Of a DNA stretch of 64,000 nt, positions 24,336-34,473 are shown piece by piece; position 1 is the stretch's first letter, and the number at the start of each line of letters is the position of its first letter. Under the pieces are notes generated by a model. That model ran no database searches and had not been told where the DNA came from. It saw nothing but the letters and a program-made list of their open reading frames with translations. The position numbers and the translations under genes were made by a program. This DNA comes from Sambucus nigra (taxonomy: Eukaryota > Streptophyta > Magnoliopsida > Dipsacales > Adoxaceae), in the NCBI GenBank assembly GCA_949130495.1, contig OX422207.1:374749868-374813867 (forward strand). The letters run 5' to 3'.

Positions 24336-27300
24336 ATGTATATTATTAGTGAAGGCGGTACTAAAAAAAATTCAAATTTGACCACCACATTCCCCAATGG
24401 GTAATAGTAGAATTAGTTGACGGTCCCTGTGACCTATGTGCCTTTTTTAAGGCCAATTGTTGCCTTCACTCTTTATAGCTGAATGTGGGGTCACCTTTCC
24501 CCCAAATCGGTTATTCTTAAAGTTTTTTCGATACTTTGGCATGGTCCTAGCCAATGTCTCTCCAAATATCTAGAGAATTGTTAACGGGGTTAATATCATT
24601 AAAGAGTTGTATGGGACCCATCTTGGCATCACTGATATTAGATGTTGTTACTAGTTGGTGATGACCCATGAAAATATATATTATATGAAGATAAGGGTGG
24701 CTAATTAGGCCCTGGTCATGAACCTACTAGATTATAATAAGGATTACTGAGATCATGGTATAATTGTGAAGAACTCTCAATACTCTCGTCTTCCTAAGGG
24801 TGTGGCATATGAAGGACCAAGAAGCCCTTAGGAAGGGAGAGGAATATGTTAGGTAGGAATTATATTTTTTACTTTGAACTTTTTTCTTCATTTTGGCTGA
24901 TGTTTAATGCTTTTCTTTGTTCTTTATAGAGGATAGCAAGGAAAAACCTCCCCTCGCTCGTGACATTAATTTTACTGATCTTTGAACAGTTTGAGCAATC
25001 CAACAGAGGATTGGAATCGGTACTCATCCTAGGTCGATGGCATTTCTACTAGGGTACAAGATTTCTATGACCTCATTTATTACAAGGCCAGTTGAATAAA
25101 CTCCAATCATCCCCATTGTCTTGCACAATATGAAATCTTCCACTATTCAAGACTTAGAAGGGGACGGATCGAATAAAGAAGGAACATCATCTTCCTTTGA
25201 ACCGCTAGACTTCTCATCTATTCCTTTTATAGATTTTTTTCTTGGTTCCATGGCCAAGAGTAAAGTTATAAATTTTATTTCTGTAAATCTAGATGCCAAG
25301 TCTCCCCCTTCTCACCTATCAGGCAAGGATAAAGATCTTACTCATCTGACGAGTAAGAAGAATGAAGTTGGTGGTCTTATCAATTCTATAGACATTAAGG
25401 ATTCACCCTCCAAGGACCATGGGCCCTTCTCAAAGAGGTTTAAAAAGGATCACACTCCTCTTCCCCACTGGATGTTGTGGGAAAATCAATTATTGATAAG
25501 GGCAAAGGTGTTGATCAATCTATGGTTTCTTGCCCCGACCTATCCCGAGACATGATTCGATCGGAGTCTTTTTGGCTAATAGGGCAGATGTTTTTGCCTT
25601 ATCCAACAGTCAGTTGGTGGAACGTACCAACTTAAATCCCTCCCTCGTAAGTTCATCATTTGTATGTCATTTTACTTGCGTTTTTTTTTCTTTTGCATCT
25701 TACTCACCTCTATTTGCACATTATTTGGCAGTTCCTGATTGACTATGATCAGTTGTTGGAGAGGAATGATACATTAAAGGAGTCCTCCATTGATGTGGAG
25801 GTGTCTTTTGATGAGTTAATCAAGTCTCTGGCAGTTGCTCGATCGCTTAATGCTAAGATAAAGCTCGACCAAAAGATCCAAAGCTTGGAGATTGGGAAAG
25901 ATAGCCTTCAAAAGAAAAATAACGACTCAGGTGAACTACTCTTCACTGTTAATCAGGAAAAAAATAATGCAGAGAGAGCCATATTTGAGGTAGATAATGC
26001 CAAGAAAAAGGGTTAAGAGGCCAAGGTCAAAGCTGAGAAGGACTTAGCAGGCATGTCGCATGCTAAATATCATGCCTATACTCATGGTTAGAAAAAGACC
26101 TTTGCCAAAGTCAAAGACCAAATTTCATACTTGAGGAATGTATTTTTTAAGAATGGATGGGATGAGGACCTTGGGAAGGCCAATATTACTGAGTACTTTG
26201 ATCTATTCAAGGAGAATAATGTAAGTCCCCTCCTAAAATTAAGGAGGGGGTGATGATTATAATGAGGATGAGGAGATCAGAGGTTAAGATGCTGCTACCA
26301 GGCTTGGTCAAGGGAAGGTCGGACAAGCTGATATGACTTAATCTGACAGCTTGAAAGCCATAACCACTATTCAAGCTGTTGATAAAGAGAAGTTCAACGA
26401 GAATGATACTTAAGACTTTTTAGGAGGCATTATATTTCTTTTTATTTAAATCAATGATGTTGGGGACTTACCCATTTGCTATGTTTTAATGAAGTGTAGA
26501 ATTTGATTCAATTGTTGCTTGTTCATTTGTTTTGCCATTTCAGTTTGTCTTTCTCTAATTTGCCAAAATTATATATTCGACCACCTTTCCTTGCAGTTTG
26601 ATGAAAGACTTTAATGATTGTTGCTAATCGGCGTGACTTGGGAGAAAGACGTGGGAGACTCTTTTTTATTGGCTATTATGAGGAAGATAATCTCGATCGG
26701 GTCTTGGGCCTTACTTGGATGTGCCGATCAGAGAAAATGATGCATACTTGGATCTAGATCGTCCTTTTCACCAGGATGTAACCGATAATGCAACCTTTCA
26801 TAACATGGTTCTCACCACTCAAAGTAGTCATAGGAAAGCGTTAGCCAATCTAAGGGCTAGATTTGATGAAAAGGTAAATGAGTTGAGTAGAGAAAGAGGA
26901 TTTGACAAGAGGTTGGATGGCATTGAGTCTGCACATGGGAAGAAAACCTTTACCCTACACGCGAACCTTACTAGAGCAAGAGAGGTCGCTGCCTTCTTTA
27001 AGAAAGAAAATAATAACATACGAGCTGAGCTTGGGAGAGTTAAAAAGTCTTTTCCTAAAAAGCACTCTGTGGAAGGAGCTTCCTTTATCGAAGAGGAAAA
27101 CGCTCAACTTCGAGAGAAGATCTGAAGATGAAACAAAAGGCCATGTATGACAAGGATATGACCATCCAAAGTTTGTCTTCTTCTAATAAAAAGGAGAGTG
27201 GTCAGCTGGGAAAGGAGTTGAAAAGACAAATAAGTCTTTACAAGATAAAGGGGAGACCATCAGAAGCTTGTCCAGAACTTGACCCCCTTAGGTTCTAGTT

Positions 27301-27720
27301 TTGCAAGTAGACTTACCAAGTGTGGATGGATGTCTATGACCATAACTTTGTCAATATGGATTCATCTCTGAATGATGCTCGTAACGTTGGTTAAAGTAAT
27401 AGATGGATCAATGCCTTAGCCTATGAAAAAGTGCCCAAAGACTCTGAATTGTGGTATTGGTACGATACTGGATGCCTTGATCAATAGATGCCTACTTAAA
27501 AGCTTAATGTTTCATAGATGCCAATGGATGTCGTTCTTGTTAGCCTAATAAGGAAGTATCTAGGCGACTACTGAATAAATGAAGATGATGGAATTTATCG
27601 ATCTCCATGGTAGATCGAAAGAGTGTCTCTCAGAGTTCAGTAAAAAATCACAGATTTCTTCACGACTATGTTGCCTTCTGCCTTGGACATTCCACCTAGT
27701 GGAGTTCGGACTTCAGTGGA
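24336..27720 (+). pseudogene. Antisense ORF of element B, Transposase_28-like plus coiled coil (broken)
   Basis: Probable start ATG at 24336 (MYIISEGGT). The N-terminal part shows HIPQWVIVELVDGPC, AECGVTFPPNRLFLKFFRYFG and, after stops, RIVNGVNIIKELYG, matching the order of the Transposase_28 family. A linker at 25121-25555 (144 open codons) is Ser/Lys-rich with KDSPSKDHGPFSKRFKK. Then follow Lys/Glu-rich coiled-coil segments at 25735-26016 and 26715-27125 (136 open codons). The last part (27300-27720) is homologous to 18200-18640. There are many stops; introns are likely in the original gene but not proven. The family's role in the element is not known to me. Confidence 0.65.
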
Positions 27721-27739
27721 CGGTTGCACAATTAGTCTA

Positions 27740-28389
27740 GTTATTTTTATTATCTTTTTTGTTGTAAATCATTTACTTTATCAACTTCCTCGCAATAATT
27801 TAAAGTATTCATGGAATTTTTCACATTTTTCTTTCGTTTACATTGTGCGGTCCCTAGTCCTACCTTTTAATTGATGTCAGCACATCAAACCTTAGGACAA
27901 GAGCCCAAAAATTAATATTACACCTGCCTTTGGGGTCGTCTTCTAGCTAGGATTTTTGTGATCTAGTCAGTTATGGGTGCCTGAGGTTTCCTAGTAGGTC
28001 TTTCATTGAATATGAGTAATTTTTTATGTTTTGTTATTCGTCAAAACATTTTGGGTAGGTTATTAGCTGACTAGCTAGTCAATCTGTGTAGACTTCTCTG
28101 TTAGTGCCGGTCTTTGGTCGACCAGTTAAATAAAATTTAAAGAAGACATTTGAAAGAAGATAATCATCATAGTGATAAGTAATAATTAAAAGAAAAATCA
28201 TTAGACTAATCGACCCCCTCTATTAAATTATCATTTTCTTGTCGCTTTGAATAATGCATAGACATAAATTCTGACATACGTAAATCTTTGCGAGAAATTT
28301 AAAAAAATGTTTGATCAAAAATTCAAAATCGAAATAAACTTAGACTTAAAAATAAAACTTCTTGCGATTGAATGTGTTCGATGCTCAAG
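27740..28389. other. Spacer between antisense ORF and integrase (element B)
   Basis: Non-coding. Holds the convergent 3' ends of the antisense ORF (plus) and the pol region (minus). Homologous to 18641-19289. Confidence 0.5.
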
Positions 28390-29660
28390 GAACCTATCTA
28401 CCCTCCATTGTTTCTAAGTGGTAGGCTCCCTATAAGTCATATCAAATGAATTTTAATGGGATTTACTATTTGGGCCCGAGTTTCCCATCTGAGGGCTTCT
28501 TGGCATTACCCACAATCTTTTTAAGTACGTAGTCTCCGACTTTAAAGCTCCTCGCCTTGGCCCTCTATTGTACTTCTTGTTCAACTGTTGATGGTAGAAG
28601 GAAATATTTACAAGATATAATTCCCTTATTTTATTGGCTAGGTTAAGCTCTACTCTAATTATTTCACTATTAAGGTCACGGTCGACTAAGGTAAATTTTA
28701 TGATCGGTAGATCCGTTTCTAGTGCGATGTGCGATGACTGCCTTCATTCCATAAACTAGCACAAATAGTGTTTTACTCGGTTGATCTCCTAAGCGTAGTT
28801 AGAAACTCCTAGAGAATATGGGGGAGCTAGTCGGCCCATGCGCCTTTTACTTTTCTAATCTCTTTCTCATTCCTTCGAGTTTTGTCTTGTTAGAAGCTTC
28901 ATCTTGCCCATCGCTTTAAGGACAGGCTACTAAACTGTAGTAGTGTATAATGTCATGATCGTCATGGAATATTTGAAAAATAATGCTCTCAAATTGAGTC
29001 CCATTGTCTGTGATGATGATCCAAGGGATGCTAAGTCGTGTTATGATGTCCTTCCATATAAACTTGGTCATGTCAACATCTCAAAAGTTCGCCAAGTGTT
29101 CCCATTTAACCCATTTAAAAAAATAGTATGTGCTAACCAAAAAATACTTTCATCTGCCAAAGGTGAGGGGTAGTGGACCGACGATGTCAAACCCCCACTA
29201 TGAAAAAGGCCAAGGACTTATGAGGTACTTAAGGCCATTGGCGTGATGCACTAACAGGGAGAAAAAATTTCATTTTTTGCATTTTCGAATATAGGCGACC
29301 GCATCCTTTTGTATATACGACCACCAGTAACCTTCCTTCCTGTCCCTATATGCCAATGACCTTCCCCTTGCATGATTTTCGCATATCCCCTCATGAAACT
29401 TATAGAGGATTTGCTCGACGTCATCTGGGTGTGTGCACAAAAGGTAATGTTCTGAAGAAGAGTGTCGATAAAGCTTTTGGTCTCACGATAAGTGGAAGCA
29501 AGAAACTTTCACTCGGCTTTTATATGCCTCTTCCTTATTATCTGGCAGGACACCCTCTTTTAGGTAACTCACTATTATATCTATCCATCTTGGGGCCTTA
29601 TCAATGACCATAACCTACTCGAGAGATTTCCCTTTGTTGATGCTGGGCTGATCAAGATAA
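28390..29660 (-). pseudogene. Integrase region of element B
   Basis: Strongly decayed. The minus-strand translation across frames gives the N-terminal pieces after RNase H (HPDDVEQIL, YTKGCGRLYSKMQ where the zinc-binding HHCC domain and CPTCQ-like block belong). It continues with SIFSNIP-like core remnants and the C-terminal block ARSFKVGDYVLKKIVGNAKK, then DGKLGPN (28540-28450). The last block is the typical 'R-x-F-x-VGDLVLRK...KLxPNWEGP' end of Ty3/gypsy integrases. Catalytic D,D,E residues cannot be placed with confidence. The plus-strand ORFs at 28943-29607 are not genes. Confidence 0.6.
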
Positions 29661-30440
29661 TATACTTAGATCGTTCACTGCATATCTCCCTTAATAGATG
29701 AAGCAAGTGTATCTAACACGTCAGCATGACTGTTGTTCCCCTTTGAGAACTGTTGCCCTTGTATATGCTTGAATTGGGTGACCAGGTATTGAGCCTCTTC
29801 AAAGCACGCAACCATGCATTCATCCCTAGTGTTGTAGTCTCCTAATATTTGATTTAACACTAGCCTTAAATCACAAAAAATATCAATGTGATGGGTGCCC
29901 ATGGAGCGTGTCTTTTTTAACCCATCAATCAAGGCTTTGTACTTTGCTTTGTTGTTGGAGGCTTTAAATCCCAAGAGAATTGCTTATTAGAGAACATGTT
30001 TCTCTTGGGATACCAGGATGATCCTAACTCTTTCCCTTGGAATTCAAGGCTCCATTGACATAAAGGGTCAACCTCTTCCCTTTTTGACTGGTTATTTCGC
30101 TTTCAATTCTTCTTTGCACTGGTTCCTGATCACTAGAGAATTCAGCGATGAAGTCCGTTAGAACTTGCCCCCTGACTGAGCTTATAGGCTGAAACTAGAT
30201 GTCGAACCTCGCCAGTTCCACCAACCACTTGGACATCCATCTAGATAAGTCTTCCTTCCTGAAAATCGTCTTCATAGGAAAGGAAATTAAAACGACGATA
30301 ATATGTGCCTCAAAGTAATTTTTTAACTTGTGTGAGGCTATCACTAGTGAGTATGCAATTTTCTCCAACGGTCGGTACCTCTTCTCAACACCGAGAAAGG
30401 TTTTTCTCATATAATAGATGGTATTTTAACTCTCTTTCTC
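29661..30440 (-). pseudogene. RNase H region of element B
   Basis: Two open pieces. 30195-30410 carries YRPLEKIAYSLVIASHKLKNYF, the connection/RNase H start ('YxxxEKxxLALVxAxRKLRxYF'). 29675-29974 carries GFKASNNKAKYKALIDGLKKT ('ATNNxAEYEALIAGL' of the second, archaeal-type RNase H typical of Tat elements), then DLRLVLNQILGDY and NSHADVLDTLAS, which is the 'NxxADALAxLAS' ending. In the YKAL block the usual Glu of AEYEAL is Lys. Frameshifts separate the pieces. Confidence 0.8.
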
Positions 30441-31290
30441 ATAAACTAGAGCCGAATTAACTGTATTAATGGACACCGCCAAATACAAGTGCAAGTGTCC
30501 TTCATCGTCAGGAATCATCAACATGGGTGGTCAACTCAAATATTTCTTCACTTATTAAAGTGCCTGGGTGCAATGTCGTTCCATATTTCTTTATTTTCTT
30601 TCCTTAGTGCTTGGAAGAAAGTTTGATACTTCTATAAAGATCTTGGTATGAACTGTTTGAGCACGGCGAGCATAACCAGTTAACTTTTTCACCTCACGCA
30701 TACTACTTGGGGGTTGAACCTTACCGCTGGCTTCAATATGGTCAAGGTTTACCTTAATACATTGTTGACTATGAAGGTATCCGAGGAAATTTCCCCATTA
30801 TACCCAAAAGATCACTTGGCCACATTCAGTTTTATCTTGTATTAACAAAGAACTTCAAAATCCTTTATTAGGTCCGTTAGGTAGTTCTCTTTCTTCCTGC
30901 TTTTCACAAGCATTCCACCTATGTATGCCTCCATCGTATCTACCAACTGCTGCTTGACTATGTTTGTCACGAGTTTCTTATAGGTTGTCTCGATGTTCTT
31001 TAATTTGAACGACATCATCCTGTAGCAGTATAACACAAAGGTAGTGATGTAAGAAGTCTTTTCCTAGTCGAAAGAAAATAGTGGGATTTGATGGTACCCC
31101 GAGTAGGCATCGAGGAAGCTCATACATTCATGGTTGGCGGTTACATCGACTAAGTGATCTATCTTGGACAAAGGGAAACTATCATTTAGACACGCCCAAT
31201 TCAGGTTGGTGAAGTCTACACGAACTCTCCACTTTTCATTGTTTTTCTTCACGATCACTAGGTTTGGCAGTCACTTGTGGATTTGAACTT
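30441..31290 (-). pseudogene. Reverse transcriptase region of element B
   Basis: 31064-31258 carries KWRVRVDFTNLNWACLNDSF and SFLDAYSGYHQIPL, matching RT blocks 'WRMCVDFTDLNKACPKD' and 'SFMDAYSGYNQI'. 30842-31036 carries MMSFKLKNIETTYKKLVTNI (usual 'MPFGLKNAGATYQRLVN') and MEAYIGGMLVKS, where the catalytic Y-x-DD is Y-I-G-G, so both Asp residues are lost. Clearly inactive. The remaining RT thumb region to 30441 is readable only with frameshifts. Confidence 0.8.
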
Positions 31291-31499
31291 CCTTAATGGA
31301 CTACACTTCCAAAAGTTTCCCTACTTCCTATTCAATATCCTTACCTTTCTCGAGTGCAGTTCATCACACACTGATCCACGTGGAGCTTATGGCACATTAC
31401 TTGTGGATTTATTCCTGGCATGTCATACGTTTACTAGGAAAAAATGTCCTGATTTCTTTTTAGGAAAATAATCAGTTCTTCTTTATCTTCTTCGATAAG

Positions 31500-32110
31500 T
31501 GAGCTACCAATCAAGAACTTCTTCTTTGGTTAATCTTCATCAAAGACGACCTCTTGAAAAGTCTCAATGACCCAATCATCGGGGCAAACCTAATTTCCTC
31601 AACACCAAGTCACCCATACTTAGAGGATATGGATCTCTTTATTGGCTGCACAACTTTCTCCTTATCCTTATCCTATTTTCGCTGGATGAAAGCTATGAAA
31701 CACTTCAAGACTAAGTCCTAGTTCCCCCGAATTTCCATAATCCCCTTATCAGTGATTCCTTTTACCTTTTGGTGGTAAGTGGACAACACTGGCCTCATAG
31801 CATGTAACCAAACTCTGTAAGTATGACATTGTATGGGGTATTTATATCTACCATAAGGAACACAATGAGTTTTAAAGATTTCTCTGACTCGTACGGGGAG
31901 AATAACTTTCCTAAGGGGTGAAGTCATCCTTCCTACAAAGATGATCAGGGCACAGTGACTTCTTATAGGTCTTCTACATGAAAATTTAGCTAGTTGAATA
32001 TCTTGAGGTACCCTACCTCCTAGGAGCTTTCCCGATCCACTAATATCTTGTCCACATCCCAATTAGAGGCCTAAAGAGTGATTATAAGAGCATTATGATG
32101 GCGAGCCCTT
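31500..32110 (-). pseudogene. Protease region of element B
   Basis: The minus-strand translation across frames shows ASNWDVDKILV(D) near 32060-32030 (position of the 'V-x-RVLVDxGSS' active-site block, here degraded), then HPLGKLFSPY and YNVILTELGYML (usual 'AYNAILGRPxLN'), and LTTKR with KGITDKGIMEIRGN (usual 'STYHLKMKFPTxxGVGEVRGDQ'). The ORF 31718-32062 mixes the right and wrong frames. Located between gag and RT as expected. Confidence 0.6.
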
Positions 32111-32399
32111 ATTCCGAGAAGATCATCATCTTACATTGTTCTTTAAATAATTTATATCCTCGGGTCGTTAGCGTTTACCCGCAATGGGCTTAGCTAGGTT
32201 GATCTGAAATGCCTCCATTACTGTTCTAATTTTCTTTACTTCCATCTTGAGGTCATTCCCTATAATTTTATTTGGGTTTGAGGCTCCATGAGTCACTACG
32301 AATTCATGACCCATACATTTATCCAAACGTTATCTGGATTTGGCTTGTGAAACGGTTCTAAGTTCCTATGGATTATTAAGAATTCAATCCCCAAGTTAT

Positions 32400-33460
32400 C
32401 ATCGAGTATATTATCCGATCGCTAGGTGCGCATTGACTGTGTTAGACCTTCATTCTTCCTTATAAAATCATTGAGGTGCCCAGTCTTGGATAATTCTTCA
32501 AGGTGGGATTTGAGTGCCTTGCAATCTTTAGTTTTGTGAGTGTGATCTTTGTGGTATACACACCTTAGTGTTATGTTCTCTTCTTAGGATCGCTGATCAT
32601 CTTCTCGGGCCACTTCAAGCACTACCGACCTCTGATGTTGTAGAAACATTATAGATTAGTTTAGTGAAAAATGTGTTGATGGATTTAAAGGCCTTCTTAG
32701 GATCCTTCTTCTTGGTTACCTTGTGCATTTCATTATTTTTTCCCTATTTTCATATTCGTCCCTTCTTGGTCCCCATTCTTGGACTATTTCTGTTACCCTC
32801 CTTCCTGACCATTTTTTATTACCGTGTCTTAAACCTTGGCGTATTTCTCAATCCTTACTATAAGGTCATCGATCATAATGTCCTCTTACTTAGTGAGGGA
32901 CTAGTAAAGCATAGATCTTTTTAGCATACTAATCTTAAAGGAAGCCGCCACAACTTGCTCGGTGTCATCTTACACTTCGTTATATACCTCCTAATACTTT
33001 TTAGAGTACTTGTGGAGTGTTTTTTGAGTATTCTTCTTCATCATTAGAAACGAATCCATCCATTTAGGATGGGTTCTTCAAGTGATAAAACTTATTCGTG
33101 AAGGCCACAAACATATGTTTGAAGGAGGCGATCGATCGGTGTCGAAACTTCTCGAACCACTTATGGGCAGGGTCTCCAAGACTAGAAGCAGATAATTATA
33201 ACATCAAGCCTTTGTTTGTGTTCCATAGCATCATCGCCTGACGATACCCCCTGACGTGATGGGTGGGGTCTGTCTTCCTATCATAGATCTTGAATCGTAG
33301 GGGAGTAAATTTGTTAGGTGGATAAAACTCCTTAATAGCCTGGCTTAAGAGTGACTTCATCAAATAGATAATGGATATTCTCAAACGCTCCTTGGTCGTG
33401 CAATCCCCATAATGGACTGAGTGTCTATCCACCTTTCTTCTGATGAGTTCGCAGATCTCT
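32400..33460 (-). pseudogene. gag of element B
   Basis: 33196-33432 carries SLLSQAIKEFYPPNKFTPLRFKIYDRKTDPTHHVRGYRQAMMLW, shown here only as motifs: F-x-P(L)RF, YDRKTDP and H-x-x-GYRQAM. These match the conserved Tat gag core 'P-x-x-FK-x-P-x-x-x-YDGTxDPxxHxxxYxxxM'. Further downstream GDPAHKWFEKFRHRSIASF ('GxAxxWFxxLPxxSIxSFxxL') and a Lys-rich region are readable with frameshifts; no intact zinc knuckle was identified. Confidence 0.7.
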
Positions 33461-34018
33461 CTGTCTCCTTATCGCTCGTCAGAGAGTGGTCTCCATCCTT
33501 AAGACTTTTTATAAGGGGAGGATTCCTTTTGTCACTAAGTGATCCTTACTCAAATGCAAGCACTGCTTATCTTAGGTCTAAGAGTTCGTGATATATGCCC
33601 ATGCTTTCTCTTCTCCTTCCGGGCTTCCTCTTCTAACCACTCTAGGCGTCGTTGGAGGGCAGCATTCTGCTCTTGTTAATGTTTGTTATTTTTCATCTCG
33701 GAGGCACTCTTTATAATTTTCAGTGAGCCTTGAGGTCTGGTTAGATCATTGAAGCTCATCAATCTCAACTATTTTCTCCCCCTGAGGATAATAATGCGCA
33801 TATAAGTATTGGTAATAATTATCAATCTCGAATCTAATCCTCTGGGATGGAGGAGATGACTAATAACCCTCCGAGTCGTCATAAATGTCATAGTCTAGGG
33901 GTAACCGTCCTGGTCCCCATGATCATATTGCTGATGACCCTCCTAGTCATTGATATTTTGGTGATCCTGGTTGGGTGAGCATCTTATAAGATTATCTAGC
34001 ATCAAATAACTCAGGACA
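33461..34018 (-). other. 5' leader / gag N-terminal region of element B
   Basis: Between PBS and the recognisable gag core. Minus-strand translation shows no conserved block I could place. It probably contains the decayed gag start. Confidence 0.4.
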
Positions 34019-34036
34019 TTACCATAGATGATGCTA
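34019..34036 (-). other. Decayed PBS of element B
   Basis: The minus strand reads TAGCATCATCTATGGTAA, two bases after the 5' LTR. Compared with a Tat-type PBS such as the one at 57837, most differences are G-to-A or C-to-T, as expected from loss of methylated cytosines. Confidence 0.6.
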
Positions 34037-34038
34037 AT

Positions 34039-34473
34039 TATAGGTGGTAATTTCCTACAGATGATGACATTCAATGGACACAAGACAAATAAGAATTAAT
34101 GTAACAAAAATAATGAAATTACATGCATGACACAAAAGGTACATGGTTCGGCAATGTGACTACATCCACGAGGTGTTAGTTTTTGTTCTTTGTTGCTTTA
34201 GAGATCTGGTCGGTAGCGTTGTAGTACTGCTCGACATTATAATATTTCATTCCCCCTCATGGGGTGTGGCTTCACATTTATAAAGCAACTTATGAGAGTC
34301 CTAAGCTCCGTCAATATCTATACCTAATAGTTCAGGTCTATCTCTTATCATAATCAACCATTACAAGTGATTTACTTGAATAAGTCTTCTTTGACTTGGA
34401 ATTTTCATCAATTATAGGTGCATGTGGCCTGAGCGCTCGTGTCGAGCACGTGCCTATGTGATTCTGGACCCCA
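34039..34473 (-). mobile_element. 5' LTR of element B
   Basis: Partner of 23403-23838. Minus-strand start TGGGGTCC at 34473 and end CCACCTATA at 34039 (the terminal CA of the partner is TA here). Confidence 0.8.

Larger units (their letters stand above)
23403..34473 (-). mobile_element. Tat-like element B, near full length (11.07 kb) with antisense ORF
   Basis: Two LTRs of matching size (23403-23838, 436 bp; 34039-34473, 435 bp) flank, read on the minus strand: PBS (34036-34019), gag (33460-32400), protease (32110-31500), RT (31290-30440), RNase H (30440-29660), integrase (29660-28390), an antisense ORF on the plus strand (24336-27720) and a PPT (23853-23839). This is the standard layout of Tat elements with an extra antisense ORF. 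All ORFs carry stops and frameshifts, so it is inactive. No clear target-site duplication is seen next to the LTRs ('ctttt' left, 'aactt' right). Confidence 0.85.

Noticed and set aside
26828..27019. Minus-strand ORF
   Set aside because: Shadow of the coiled-coil part of the antisense ORF of element B.
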